From: Raphanus sativus
Lineage: Eukaryota; Streptophyta; Magnoliopsida; Brassicales; Brassicaceae
Direction of reading: 5' to 3'
DNA length: 64,000 nucleotides
Assembly (NCBI RefSeq): GCF_000801105.2
Contig: NC_079512.1
Span: 36,101,848 to 36,165,847 of the forward strand
Under the pieces are notes generated by a model, which was not told the DNA's origin, made no database searches, and saw nothing but the letters and a program-made list of their open reading frames with translations. This document shows, piece after piece, positions 49,648-62,456 of the stretch (position 1 is its first letter; each line of letters opens with the position of its first letter). The position numbers and the translations under genes were made by a program.

Positions 49648-52600
49648 TTCTAAACAAACCAACTCGATGTTTATTGTTTGTTTGCTCAAACTCAAGACTG
49701 GTTTAGGGATGATATAAGACATGCAAAGTTAATTTTGAAACGAAATTGATACTTATGGTCTTTCCAATCGTTTTAATTTTAATTTGATTTGTATTATACA
49801 ATATCATTTCAAGGTGTCAACACAATTTCATGTATATACCATTTGACATTCAATTATAAATGATATAAGAAACTACTAAACAAACCATATTGGCCCATGC
49901 GCTATTGGCGATTCAACAACATCAAATTATATTAAAGATAGCTATGTTCCCATGGATGTCAGCAATTTTGCGTGATTGTACAAGTGTATGTGTATCTCAG
50001 TCTTCTCACATAAATTATTAACGAGAAGCGACAGAAGAGAGAGACAGAACAAAAGCCAATGAACGAGTCTCGTGAACGTGAAAATGAACAAGCAAGCTGC
50101 TTATTAATTATTATTTTGTTAGATATTTAACTAAGGCCTATGAGAGAAAGCGGTTCATATGAGAGTGCGATATATTGGAGTTTTCCAAACTGCTTTAGTC
50201 GCACATTGTTTTCTCGTAACGAGGTTAACTAGAGTGTATTTTGTTAACTGTAATCAGTGGAACCACTTGACTAAATATATATATGCGCTCCGCTTCAAAG
50301 TTTAAACATCATTACAACAATTGTACTCGTTTACATCTTAATGACAAGTAAGTTAGACGAAAACTATAATGTAAATATCGAAACTAATTTCGGTGTGTGA
50401 CGTAGCCACGTAGGGTTTCAATGCATTTCTGATGACATAAAGTTAAAAAATTTCACTAGAGGTCAATTTCCGTTTCTATAGACGAAAACGTGTTTGGAAT
50501 GTATGATGTTAGATGACGCAGAAGTGCAACGCTAATTTTTATTATCTTTCAAAACTAATATTATACACTAGAATATAAAGGAGGAAGACGTCCACACATG
50601 AGTAAAGGTTGGTATCGCTGACGCTGAGAGCCGCCCAAATGTTTCTGGTGGCCGAGGAGGAAATTAGCATCGTGATATCCTGTTGGGCCACTGAATGCAG
50701 TTTAATTTCTGTTCATTTTTAACAATTTCTTATTAATATTTTTCTAAAAGAAAATTCTGATTAAATTCTAAAAGGATAAAGTTTTGGATGGCAGTTCAGT
50801 TTGGTAATGACCTTCTTCTTCAGATAGTTTGGATATGTGTTGTTGATGTATTGATACATCACCACTCAAACTCAGTGGCGGAGGTAGGAAAACTTTTTTT
50901 TCAGGGAGTCAATTTCGAAATTAGCATATATCATAAGAGTTATTTAGCTAATAATCAATTCAATACTAGTATCTTATAATTAAAACCAAAATACAACACA
51001 TGTAGAAATCATAAGAAAATATAACAAAATGATAATGACAAAAAGTTAGATAGTAGTATAAATTATTTTAGGACCTGACGGTGTAACCGCAGCGGTTGTG
51101 GTGCGATTGCGGATATTTGTGGATGCAGATAGTTGTAGTTTTAAGTGTTTTTAAGAGATTTGTACGAATGATACATCGGTTAGAAATTAGTATATTTGCG
51201 AAATACTTATGACTGATTAATTACCAAATACAGAGTTGTTAAATAATAAATTAACAATATTTATATTTTATAGAATTATAAAAGTATTAAAAATCATAAC
51301 TATTAAAATATTTATAAAATTATATTTATAAATTTAAACTATTAAATTTTTTAAAATTATATTTTTTTTTGTTTTCAAGTTTTATAATAAAAATTAAAAT
51401 ACAATGTATATATTTTAGTATTTCTATTATTTCAATTTAAAATTTTTTATTGAATATTTTTATTTTTACTTTTATATTTTTCTTTTAAAAATGAAATTTA
51501 CTCTTTCGCAACCGTCTGCAACTGCAAACGCTACTTGGAATCAATTTTTGTTTTTAAGAAATTTATAGCAGTTTGAAACGATTTGTAATATTTTCTATGA
51601 TTCTTTTAAAATCCAACAGCTGTTACCAACCAAACTGCTGTTTGCGTTTACGGGTAGTAACAAAGAAATCAATCATGTCTCTAATCACAGTTTATGCCGT
51701 ATGGTGTTGAGATGTGTATACGTATTTTCATTTGTGTATAAAAGTTTGTATATACGTATGTGTTTTGTACATTTACGTTACCATACAAAAGTTACACACA
51801 TGTGACTTCATAATTGCCTGTTGTGTGCTAGCCAATCCAAATTGTTTCCTTGACAAGTTGCGACTGACATACGTGAATTTTAGATTAATCCCAACTTTAC
51901 TTTAGCCCTCGGGAACTGGTTAATTGGTTACTATAACTCGTGAAAACTGTCGAGTGTTTGTATAAGAAATACTTTGATGCATCATGTATGCTCATTCAGT
52001 ATATTGAGAATCATTTGTTCTGTGAGTATACATGATAGTTACTAATATGATCCCTATATTTCCTTGGTAAATGATTTTATTGTCCAATACTTCATAATGC
52101 GTGTTATGCTTACAAACTGTGCATTAGCTTTTCATTGGTTTTGTTTTTTAGTGTTCCTAAGAAGCGTAACTTATACGTATACGTGATACTTTGCTACAAA
52201 TATCCACAGCTCAATATATATTTTGTTATGTTAATTTCAAAGATTAGTTACAGACGTATTAAGATCAAGATTAGTCTCTGCCTAAGGAGAGAACGAACTT
52301 CCCATTTTGTATTACTGTCTCCGTGTACAAAAAAACAGAGATAAAAGTAGAAATCCCTAGAATCAACACATTATTGGTCCACAAGGACCACAAGAAATGA
52401 AAACGATTAAACAAAAATAAAAGGAAGAAAATGGTAGGAATCTATAGAAAATGTAAGGTCAGGTCCTAGCATCCTACATTGTATGACACAATATATTTTA
52501 AAAATAAATTTTACATCTTTATAGATACAGAAACAAAATCAAATTAATAATTAATAATGATATTTGACTCAGTTAGCATATGCATTGTAGAGATGCAATG

Positions 52601-52878
52601 CATGCAATGCAAATTGCTAAGTAGGCACGGTCAACGAGAGACTTTCAAAAAATATATCTTACCTTATTAAAACAAAGACCAGAGGGGTAGAATAGTAAAC
52701 CCCTCTCGCATCCGGTAACTTGTGGACACGTGCCTTCATCGCTATCAAATAATTGACAATCCCGAAGCCCCAACAAAGAAGTCTCTCGACACCTGTCGGT
52801 CAGTGAACGGAGACTAAACGGTGTATAGTTATCACTACTAATAAGGGTAGTCACGTAATTACAAAGGTCATTAAGACC
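49648..52878. other. 3.2-kb gene-free interval upstream of CIPK6
   Basis: No intact gene. At about 50874 the word CAGTGGCGGAGGTAGG looks like a lone hAT end without partner. Between about 51070 and 51660, GCGG/AACCGC-rich ends (CCGCAGCGGTTG near 51091; CGCAACCGTCTGC near 51507) flank AT-rich DNA in roughly inverted fashion, suggesting a decayed element. The rest is AT-rich. Confidence 0.45.
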
Positions 52879-52886
52879 TATATAAA
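52879..52886 (+). promoter_or_regulatory. TATA box of CIPK6
   Basis: TATATAAA in the context GACCTATATAAACACTACTC. This predicts transcription from about 52910 and an untranslated leader of roughly 360 bases before the start codon at 53270. Confidence 0.65.
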
Positions 52887-53044
52887 CACTACTCTGTCGG
52901 CTCTTTGAACCGGTGGAAAAAAAACAAGGTGGTTCTGTCTGTAAAAAAACGAGTTTCGTGTTTCACTCAGATTTTGTTTCTCTCTCCCTCTTCTACTGAC
53001 TTTGATAAAAAAGAAAACGAGAGTGAAAACACCTTTTCAAGGGA

Positions 53045-53153
53045 ATGCAGAGAGATGGTCGGATCATCGCAGGTGAAGACTAAGCTGTGTGATCGGTTTA
53101 ACCGATCTGTCGGCGGCAGGAACTGCCACCGTAAACACGTCGAGGACGGGTGA
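53045..53153 (+). promoter_or_regulatory. two overlapping upstream ORFs in the CIPK6 leader
   Basis: uORF a runs 53045-53083 (MQRDGRIIAGED). uORF b runs 53055-53153, in another frame, encoding 32 residues that begin MVGSSQVKTKLCDRFNRSVG. Both end more than 110 bases before the CIPK6 start, so reinitiation is possible. uORF b starts with the same nine bases, ATGGTCGGA, as the main ORF. They could lower or condition CIPK6 translation. Confidence 0.6.
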
Positions 53154-53269
53154 TCATATCCAACACTCTCGAATTCTCCGGACATCGAAAGCTTATCAAA
53201 CCTTTTTTTCTGTTTTATTTTTACTTTTTAATTTTTAAAATCATCGTTGTAATAAAATAAATAAAAAAC

Positions 53270-54592
53270 ATGGTCGGACCAAAACCGGTGGAGAATGGAT
53301 CTGACGTTGGGGCAAGCACGGGCCTCCTCCACGGACGTTACGAGCTAGGTCGTCTCCTAGGGCACGGGACATTCGCTAAGGTCTACCACGCGCGCAACGT
53401 ATCAACCGGGAAAAGCGTGGCGATGAAAGTCGTGGGGAAAGAGAAGGTGGTGAAAGTCGGCATGGTGGATCAGATCAAGCGAGAGATCTCTGTGATGAGG
53501 ATGGTGAAGCATCCCAACATCGTCGAGCTCCACGAGGTGATGGCGAGCAAATCCAAGATCTACTTCGCGATGGAGCTCGTGCGGGGCGGGGAGCTGTTCG
53601 CCAAAGTCGCGAAAGGAAGGCTGCGCGAGGACGCGGCGCGCGTGTACTTCCAGCAGCTGATCTCCGCCGTGGACTTCTGCCACAGCCGCGGGGTTTATCA
53701 CCGAGATCTGAAGCCGGAGAATCTCTTGCTTGACGAAGAAGGTAACCTCAAGGTCACCGACTTCGGTCTCTCTGCTTTCACCGAGCATCTGAAGCAAGAC
53801 GGGCTTCTCCACACGACGTGCGGAACTCCGGCGTACGTTGCGCCGGAGGTTATACTAAAGAAAGGTTACGACGGAGCTAAGGCGGATCTGTGGTCCTGCG
53901 GGGTGATCCTCTACGTGCTCCTCGCTGGTTACTTGCCGTTTCAGGATGATAATCTCGTGAACATGTATAGGAAGATCTACAGAGGAGACTTCAAGTGTCC
54001 CGGGTGGTTTTCTTCAGATGCGAGGAGGCTCGTGACGAAGCTTCTGGATCCGAATCCGAATACCCGGATCACTATCGACAAGGTTATGGACTCGCACTGG
54101 TTCAAGAAACCCTCGACTAGATCAAGAAACGAGCCAGTGGCGGTAACACCAGAGGCTGAGGATCTTGATGTGTCCGTGCACAAGTCCAAGGAAGAGACGG
54201 AGACGCTAAACGCGTTTCATATAATTGCGTTGTCCGAAGGGTTTGATCTCTCGCCCTTGTTCGAGGAGAAGAAGAAAGAGGAGAAGGTAGAGATGAGGTT
54301 CGCGACTTCCCGGCCGGCGAGCAGCGTGATATCGAGCCTTGAGGAAGCGGCGAAGGTCGGGAACAAGTTTGATGTGAGGAAGAGCGAGTGTAGAGTGAGG
54401 ATCGAAGGGAAACAGAATGGCAGGAAAGGGAAGTTGGCGGTTGAGGCGGAGATATTCGCGGTGGCTCCGTCGTTTGTTGTTGTGGAGGTGAAGAAAGATC
54501 ATGGGGACACTCTTGAGTACAATAACTTTTGCAGTACTGCTCTTAGACCAGCTCTCAAGGACGTCTTCTGGACTTCTACTACACCTGCTTGA
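53270..54592 (+). CDS. CIPK6: CBL-interacting protein kinase 6
   Basis: Intronless, 440 residues. The N-terminal SnRK3 kinase domain starts at [19 protein letters not shown], with ATP-binding Lys 53 in [14 protein letters not shown] with catalytic Asp 146, DFG at 164-166, and an activation loop ending GTPAYVAPE. Near residue 313 the NAF motif ([20 protein letters not shown]) marks the calcineurin B-like sensor docking site, followed by a C-terminal protein-phosphatase interaction region. The kinase responds to calcium through CBL binding; Arabidopsis CIPK6 (At4g30960) acts with CBL4 on AKT2 potassium channel targeting and in salt and auxin responses. Codon use is GC-rich relative to the surroundings. 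Open frames on the opposite strand are shadows of this gene. Confidence 0.96.
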   Translation: MVGPKPVENGSDVGASTGLLHGRYELGRLLGHGTFAKVYHARNVSTGKSVAMKVVGKEKVVKVGMVDQIKREISVMRMVKHPNIVELHEVMASKSKIYFAMELVRGGELFAKVAKGRLREDAARVYFQQLISAVDFCHSRGVYHRDLKPENLLLDEEGNLKVTDFGLSAFTEHLKQDGLLHTTCGTPAYVAPEVILKKGYDGAKADLWSCGVILYVLLAGYLPFQDDNLVNMYRKIYRGDFKCPGWFSSDARRLVTKLLDPNPNTRITIDKVMDSHWFKKPSTRSRNEPVAVTPEAEDLDVSVHKSKEETETLNAFHIIALSEGFDLSPLFEEKKKEEKVEMRFATSRPASSVISSLEEAAKVGNKFDVRKSECRVRIEGKQNGRKGKLAVEAEIFAVAPSFVVVEVKKDHGDTLEYNNFCSTALRPALKDVFWTSTTPA

Positions 54593-55007
54593 TTTTTAAT
54601 CTGTTTAATAAATCTTGTGTGTTTTTAATTCCTCTGTCTGTAAAATATTGTTGGGTTCTAGATTCGGTTCTTGATTCTTGTTCTTGTTCTTGATTAATGA
54701 GTATCCCTTGAACTTTGATTAATCGTGTAAAAAAGGTTCGAGTCTTTTCATCATTTGTGTCGTTGCTGCCGATTTGTTGCGTCACGAAGCAGAGAATGTT
54801 TGTGTGGTGTGTGTTCGTGCGGTGTTAGAATCGTGTCTTTGAAAATTCCATATCAATAAATGAGTATTTATGACCCTTTAAGAATGTTCAAGTGTCAATT
54901 TTTATGCATTCTCTATGTCTCTCTTGTTTTTCTTTTGCACGTCTCTTACATTGTAATTTGTAAATAATGATCATGACATAATCTTTTGAAACTTTCCTAC
55001 TTGTAAT
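54593..55007. other. CIPK6 3' region
   Basis: Holds the 3' untranslated region of CIPK6, with an AATAAA-type word at about 54607, and plain spacer. Confidence 0.5.
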
Positions 55008-55015
55008 GTCTTAAG

Positions 55016-55595
55016 TAGGACTGGGCGTTTTTACCTCAACCCGAAATACCTATCTAAATCTGAACCAAAAAAATCAAAACCGAATCCGAATTGCTATACA
55101 AAAATATCCGAATGAGACTTATGAGTTTAGTACTTTGGTGTTGAGTTATAATCCGAACCGAACTAAAATCCAAACTAGGATCCGATAATATCCGATTAGT
55201 TAAATATGTTAATGTTTTATATATTTTAAGGTGATTTAGATATTTCAAAGTATTCAAAATATTTTTATAGTTTGTTTAATTTGTTATTTTGAATACATTT
55301 TAGCTAATTTAGATAGTTTAACTAATATTTAGTTAGATTTATAAATAATTTATATATTTTGAAATAAAAAAAATTGTCAATTTTCGAGGTTTAAAAAGAT
55401 ATTTTTTGGACGATTTTAAACAATGGTTACATCCGATCCGAACAGAACTCGGAAAGAACCAAATCCGAAAAGAACCAAACCGAATCCGATCTAATAATTA
55501 GTAAAACCTAAATAATAATTCTGGACATAACACCGAAAATCCGAATCACCCGGACTGATACCGAATGGACCACCGAACGTCCAAGCCTAGGCCTA
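55016..55595. mobile_element. non-autonomous hAT-type element with exact 8-bp target duplication
   Basis: The left end TAGGACTGGGCGTT and the complement of the right end (TAGGCCTAGGCTTGGACGTT) are inverted repeats, and the exact direct repeat GTCTTAAG flanks the element at 55008-55015 and 55596-55603. The interior is rich in CCGAA/CCGAAC words, typical of a common group of small hAT-like elements in crucifers. No ORF inside. Confidence 0.75.
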
Positions 55596-55603
55596 GTCTT
55601 AAG

Positions 55604-55745
55604 ATTCATGTGTATACTGATAACTCATTGAATTTGAGTTCGAATTGACTTTGAATCTTCTCGAGATAAACACAGTAGAGCAATTGATAATTCATAACAG
55701 TTAGATAACTCATTGAACGTCCAGGCCTAGGCCTAGTCTTAAGAT
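55604..55745. repeat. duplicated hAT right end and flank
   Basis: The segment GATAACTCATTGAA occurs at about 55618 and again at about 55703. The second copy continues into CGTCCAGGCCTAGGCCTAGT and CTTAAGAT, repeating the right end of the neighbouring hAT element and its target duplication. An (AT)n tract follows (55745-55765). This looks like a local duplication made after insertion. Confidence 0.6.
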
Positions 55746-55807
55746 ATATATATATATATATATATTTTTTAAATAACATAACGAATGTTGTTTATAATTT
55801 TAACCAA

Positions 55808-56031
55808 GCGAGGACGGCCTAGTGGTTTTGAGGGAGCTTCGACTCCAATACGGACCCGGGTTCGAATCCCGCTGGCCACTGGGGGTTAAATTTAAAATCT
55901 GGGTTCCTCCAGTGTCCGGTGACCGAGGCGTACTCCGGCCGATAATGTAGGCTGATACGGACACTCGCCGCTAGTCTGGATCCACTTCGGTGGATGCCAG
56001 GATACACCGGATTATTCAAAAAAAAAAAAAA
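55808..56031 (+). mobile_element. tRNA-derived SINE
   Basis: It starts GCGAGGACGGCCTAGTGGTT (box-A-like GGCCTAGTGG) and has a box B GGGTTCGAATCCC at 55858-55870, the internal RNA polymerase III promoter spacing of a tRNA head. A unique body of about 150 bases follows, then a run of A from about 56018. No acceptor stem or anticodon fold is intact, so it is not a tRNA gene. A clear target duplication was not found. Confidence 0.8.
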
Positions 56032-57084
56032 GATAAGTCAGTTCTAGCAAAGAAAAAAAAGATAAGTCGGTTAACTATCGATTGGAGAAAACTTGTGATG
56101 TAATTAATCAAGTCGGCGTATTCGGCCTAATTAACTTGGCAAAAGGCTACGCTCCAACGTGGTACCAATAGTATGATATGATTAAGGATAAGATTTTGTT
56201 TCTCATTTTTTACACGTCTCTTACATTGGAGTGATTAGAACATCACCTTTCGTCGTAAGTCTCTCCCTTTCGGGTTAATGTAGATCAGTCTCTTTTCTTT
56301 TTAATCTTTTCTTTCTATGGTCCAATTTATAGTGTCTTATTGATTCAGACGCTCTTAAGAGTCATGTGGGTATTGATGCGTGTCCACATAACTCCATAAA
56401 AAAGTTTATTCGTCTTAACTTTATCGAGTCTTCTCCCTATCTGCATACTAGAAGTATCACACATTTTAACTCGTAAAAATTCAGTCTAATAACTTTAGCA
56501 ATTGGATTATAGCTCAAACGTGGTATCGATAATATGATTAGTGATAAGTTGTTTTCTCCCGTCAAATACAAATGGGGATAAGTATTACTAAAATTATAGA
56601 AGATAAAAAAATAGTGGAGTAGAAAAGAAGGTGGATCCTGATAATATTAAAAGGAAAAAGGAAGATGAGGTGGGCAACATAACAAAAGTAGAAGTTGCGT
56701 GATTGAGATAGATGTTTCATGAACCATATTATATGTTATCTGTTTAACATTTTATTAATAAAGTTTCGTTATCATATTTGACATGTGATCAATTACAGAT
56801 ATGCAAACTTACAACCCATGAGTTATTACTTGAAAAATAACAGTGACATCAAATATTTCAACACGTATAACTGTCCAGTGCCAGTGATCGAAGTTTATGA
56901 ATTATAGTTTTCTTATTATTAGCATTTTGGGTCTATTTGTAGAAACCTCGAATGATGTACTGTAAAAGCTTCAAATTATCTTAATGAATGTTTTTGATAA
57001 AATATCACTTATAAATGTTGTATTGGGACATCAGTCACTTTAATAGCTGTTTTAAGTTGACATGATAAGTAATTTATAACTGAA
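56032..57084. other. intergenic spacer
   Basis: No gene seen. Just after the SINE the phrase AAAGATAAGTCRGTT is repeated about 30 bases apart (56030-56072). Confidence 0.5.
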
Positions 57085-58349
57085 CTAGTTTTCGGTCCCG
57101 TACGTAGTACGGGAAAAAATTCTTAAATTTTTGTATGTTTAACATATATTTTGAACCTATATTAACAATAGACTTTGGGTTTAAAATATACTAACACCGC
57201 ATATGTTATCTCTACTATTTTTGGGTGTCAAGAGATACCAGAAAAATGTTAATTTGTATTTGCATAATATAACCATATATATGAATAATATATAGAGAAA
57301 ATCATCAAAATTTACTGCAGTAATAAACTAACATTCTTATATTGACAATATTACCTCTATCTCGTTCCAATAGAGAAACACCAATATGTCATCTTCACGT
57401 TTTTTATGGCAACATGAGTTGTTTTTCTTTTGCCTTATATATAAATCTATAATAAACAAAGAAAAACTCAATAACAATGAAACAACGGAAAGAAAAGTGC
57501 TAAAATAATACAGGGTCTGGTTTCTTAAATATATTTGTGCAATCTTGTGCCTGAAATTAGGAATCTGAAAAAATAGGGATTTATCTACACTTATAGAAAA
57601 CTATGTCAGAGTTCATTTTAGTTATAGAAAATTTATTTATAATTTTATAATTTTTTGATTGGCTTAAGTTTTATGATGTCGATATAACTAATTAGCGTTA
57701 ATTGTTACTTGTGTTAACTAAATTCCTCGGTATCTCTATTTTGTTTTACAACTCCAAAATTTTATGATTTCTTAAGGTCATCAACAACACTGCTAGACTA
57801 CACAAACAACAAAAGAAAAATGTTACATATTTTTTATATAAGTAGGATAATAGGAAATGCACATGCACTTTTTCACACAATTCAAATACAGATATATGTA
57901 ATATGAAATTTGCTGAAAAAAAAATTGGATAAAGTATACCTTAGTCACTGATGAATTTTTTATTTTCCATTCTGTTACAAAAGACGTAAGCTCTGATTCA
58001 AGTGCCATCTTCAACAAAAAAAAAGAGATTATTTGTTATAGAATAAGAGAACACTGTTGAATATCTAAGAAAACAAAGAAGAGTTGACAATGAAAAAGAT
58101 AGAGAAGGAGAAAAAAAAGAAGAATAAATTAGTCCATCTAGAAGTTAATATAGGAAAAAGAACAGTTTGAAGTTTGTGAACGTGGGATTGATTTATTTGA
58201 GAAAATCCAGGAATTTAGTTAGTTGGAGGTTTAGATAAATAGAAATCGCTTGAATGTTATTTTTCATTATTTTTAATTTTTTTTTTTAAGAGACTTTCCA
58301 TGTGTCAGAATACTATTGGCAAGGTGACTTGCGCTTTAGTATATAGGGA
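57085..58349 (-). mobile_element. non-autonomous Helitron 3
   Basis: On the minus strand it starts TCCCTATATACTAAAGCGCA (5' end at 58349) and ends with the hairpin CCCGTAC-TAC-GTACGGG followed by ACCGAAAACTAG (3' end at 57085). The host bases are A at 57084 and T at 58350. The 1.27-kb interior is AT-rich and I see no gene fragments. Confidence 0.82.
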
Positions 58350-59823
58350 TAAGAGATGGAAGTTGTGTTCAGGTTTAGGGAATACAGCTCAGTTGATGAC
58401 AGAGAGTTGTGGTTCACCTTGTTCTGTAATTGGCAATTTGGAAGCACTAGAAATACTGAAAAGAGTAATAATTATATAATAACTTTTTGGCATTTAACAT
58501 CCATATCAAATTAAATATATAAGTACTTATAATTGAAAGGCATTATATATGTAGAATGTATTATTCTTTCCGTATCCGATATTCGAGATCTCTCACGTAT
58601 TCATAAAGTTGAAGTACGAATTATAATGGCCTTCCAACAAAAAATGGAAGAATTAAATTTACTTTTGAAACTTTAAGGGAGCAATCATGGGTCATAAAGT
58701 CGAATACGATGAGACTGATCGATTAGAATGATAAATCCACATGGGTTTTAATTATAAGTTTTACTCCACATGGAGTATACTTTTACTTGATTTCAAATTT
58801 TCAATAATTAAGACGAGACATGATCACGAAGATATTGGCTTTGGTTGATTGGTTCTGTCCACAAAACACGAAATGCCACCATATGCATGTGCTACCGTTG
58901 ATCTTTGTCCATGTGGTTTCTTATCCGATCTTCTTGGAATTGAGATGATGTCTATTGTTCGAAAAATGACCATCAAATGGATGGCGTAGAATAAATGGAT
59001 CATGCGATGTATATGTAGTGAATAATATACTGATATGTATTATCTGATATACTGTAGTAAGCAAAACAATTAAATGACGATCTTGAAAACTGTCGTGTGG
59101 TTATAATTTCTATCAAAATTCGACTATTTGGTTGTCTTCAATTCATATATGTTTTGTGTATATTTTGGGGTTTAAATTAAAATTAACTGTGCACCGCGCT
59201 TAAACCAGATATACCACACCGTCTCTCACCGCATTACAAATCATACAAAATTCGTGGATGGTGACTTAAGGGTGGTTAACGTGGTTGGACCAAATAGCAT
59301 CACTTCTTATATTACATTTGCTATAAGTTTCTTTTAGTAATAACATTAAAATAAAGAGTCATGCCTGGATTAAAAATTTAAACCTTATTGTAAATTTTAA
59401 TATCAATCAGCCTAATATGTGTGAATATACTGTTGTTCAAAGATGGAGTGCTTCGGTTGCATGTCGATATTTGGTAAATGGTAAATACAGAGAAAAAAAA
59501 CGTATGGATTGGAGTTGTTTGTTCTGTGATTGTGCTTTGGTGTATAACACTTTAGCAGCTTGCCAATTTATTATTATTATTTCCTTAAACTTCCGGGAAA
59601 ACTCTTTGTAAATACTCTTTTTACAAGGTAAAAAATAGATAGGGGATTTTTCTTTTATTTTATCATTGGTTGATATTTTTTTTTGTAAGTTACAAACTTA
59701 CAATGGTCGTGCTGTTACGCATATGCATGTGGGATTTGTGGGACTAAGTCAGGAATCTGCAGTTGTATATGATTGGATTTAGTGATAGCATGCAGTTCAC
59801 TAAAACAGAAGAAGGCTTTATGT

Positions 59824-59946
59824 AGGTTTATAATGTGAACCATCTTGTTTTTTATTCTTTTTTGCCAAGATGGTTCAGATTGTAGGTTCTTGCTTTTGTA
59901 AAAACTTTCTATCATCTATAATGTTTACAATTTAGCAAAAAAAAAA
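59824..59946 (+). mobile_element. short 5'-truncated retroposon with 14-bp target duplication
   Basis: The exact repeat AGAAGGCTTTATGT flanks the segment at 59810-59823 and 59947-59960, and the segment ends in an A-run directly before the second copy. The 123-bp body (ending ATGTTTACAATTTAGC then A's) looks like the 3' tail of a plant LINE. Confidence 0.75.
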
Positions 59947-60534
59947 AGAAGGCTTTATGTGCATATATAATTAGTCCAAAATGTTATAATAGTTTTACCT
60001 TTGCTTCTGAAATGGGTTATCAAACATAACCACCACACAGCACATTGCTCCTCTTTTTGATATGTTCATATATTAAGATTTTGACTATCAATATGGAAAG
60101 TGTTTTTTTTTATAAAACTAGAGTTCAAATCATAGACTCCAAATGGAGACGTACGTGTGGGATCGTTCACGGTCGTCGATTGTATGGCCTTGTTGAATTT
60201 ACATAGCTTGATTAATGGGCCTTAATTTGAGCCCATTGTAAGTGCTTTTAATTGGATCGTTCACTGTTATTAATAATTACTTCAAAAGATCGACCACCAA
60301 GGTAGTAAGCAACGAGGCCGAACGATCGACCAAATAATTAATGTCATGGGTATGGGCTTGGGCATGCGTGTTATGTCATTTCGCATCTTTTTACAAAACG
60401 GGTCTGTTTGTTAACTAACATGTTCTCAAAAAATGTAAAAGACACCCAAAACAATCAAAACACAAATTAAACTATCAGCTTAGGAAGCTGAACAGAAACC
60501 ATCAAGTAGTATAACTCGAAATCCCCGAGTGTAA

Positions 60535-60732
60535 GAGCATCTCCAACCCCATTACAAAATTTACTCTAAATTGAAAAATTGAATTGAAAATAGAGTGGAA
60601 AATAGAATGATAATCAAAAAATAAAAGCATTACTCTATTTATGGAGTAATGTTTTTATTTTTTTGTCATTACTAAATTTTCAACTCCATTTCTTAATTTG
60701 GAATAAATTATAGAGTGAGGTTGGAGATGCTC
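60535..60732. mobile_element. MITE with GAGCATCTCCAACC termini and TAA duplication
   Basis: The 198-bp element has inverted ends GAGCATCTCCAACCCCATT and GAGCATCTCCAACCTCACT (complement of the right end). TAA flanks both sides (60532-60534 and 60733-60735). A 3-bp TWA target suggests PIF/Harbinger origin. Confidence 0.75.
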
Positions 60733-62248
60733 TAACACTGTATTGTGAGATAGAACTTAAAAATTTGTTATTTTGTTTGATGGCAAGACCATCCAGGTAT
60801 GTGATATGAACATATTGCAGTGTATAAACAAGCATTGTATATGAGTCTTGGACTTATGAGACGCCTGTGATACATTCTCCTTAATCCCACCTAAAGTATT
60901 CCTACTCGCATTAGAAACTATAAATAGAGATTGATATGCATACAAAGGGAGAAGTAGTATACACCATGTTTGTGAAAGACGTGGACAAATGAGAAGTAGA
61001 TAAGTGTTGTCTAAAGCTATGAAAAAATAAAGTGAATTTGCTTTTGAGTTTTCAAAGGTTTTGGAACACGAGATGACCCTAATTAACTATTCTTCTTTCC
61101 CATCAACCCATATTCTTTCATTTTCTCCAATTTCCGTTCCTTTTCTTGTTTGTTTGTTTGTTTATTTTAGTTCATATGTTTCTACAAGTACAACGCCAAA
61201 TTTTACCACGTGCAAAAGAATCCAAGGAATAGTGACTTGTGTTATTGATCACTGCATAATGTTTATAGAAGCATCCATAATCTAGTTGTTAATCACGAGA
61301 TTAGTGTTTTTATTAACCAGTATAAAGCATAAAAACAGTTTGCAATGCTGTCAACATGAAAATGAAAACCTTGTTCTGATTTCTTCCGAATTCTTATTAC
61401 TTAGGAGATGCATCATAATTTATCTATTGGTTTTTTATGCTATATATTTCAAACTTTATATAAACAATCAAACAAAATTTCGCTTATTCGTACTCTTTTG
61501 TCATATACTAGTTAATAGTTTGTCCGTTGTCGAGTAGATACACTTCAAATTAATTTTGTCCTCGTTCTCACAGACTCATAAAGTACACTTGGTTCATATA
61601 TAATCCTTCAAGCTGCCTCCTCTTTTTCCATATTATTAAATGTAATTTTTGTGTGTACTAATCCATCTAAAATGTTTTATATATTTAATCATTGTGTTAC
61701 TTTAGTAATATGTTTGGTTACAAGATCAAACAGATTTGAAAACAAAATACAAAAAATAATTATACCTTAAGTCGAGTTAGTTTGTAAATCGAAATGCCAA
61801 GAACACCAAATAAGGCTTTTTGGGTTTTCTTTTGATCAGTTGAGAATTTGATTCGGTGAAATTGAGAGAGGATGTACTAAAAGAAAACACGTGGTTGGTG
61901 AACACATTAAAAGGCCTTCAAATGTCGACAGAAGTACAAATTAATCCACACAGTCACAAAAAAGAAGAGTGTCCAGTGGTGAACATTCAATCTTATTTAC
62001 TCTCCAAGTTCAAACTCAAGACAAAAAAATTATCAGCTCATTATGTTAGATTAAAAAGGATTAACCGAACAAACGGTACACAACTACAAACCATTTACAA
62101 AACGCATATAAAAACCCACGTTTAATTTGGAAAAAAAAAATTATAGTATGTCAGGACTACAATTTTCGGGATTGAAATTTTCCCTTGATATATGGCTATT
62201 AATCAAATCTAGAGAAGTACCTTGATTATATGTGGGATATTACAAAGT

Positions 62249-62456
62249 ACTCACTCCGTTTCTAAAAAATCCACGTTCCGAAAAAACCTTCATTTTAAAA
62301 AGATACAATTTTATATTTTTAATACATTGATTAATGACAAATTGCACATTTCAAAAAATATAATTGTATCTATTAAAATTTTATTGGTTAAAAATTATAG
62401 GAAATAAATCATTAAGAAAAACAATGTAATAGTAGTTACAATTTTATGTTGGGAGT
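62249..62456. mobile_element. Stowaway-like MITE
   Basis: Left end TCACTCCGTTTCTAAAAAA and right end ATGTTGGGAGTA form imperfect inverted termini of the CTCCCTCCGTTTC type. The boundaries are approximate. Confidence 0.45.

Noticed and set aside
53402..54502. Long antisense open frames across CIPK6
   Set aside because: They are shadows of the GC-rich kinase coding sequence and encode no recognisable domain.
55858..55870. Possible tRNA gene (box B GGTTCGAATCC)
   Set aside because: No cloverleaf or acceptor stem is present, and the body continues for about 150 bases to an A-run, so it is a SINE.
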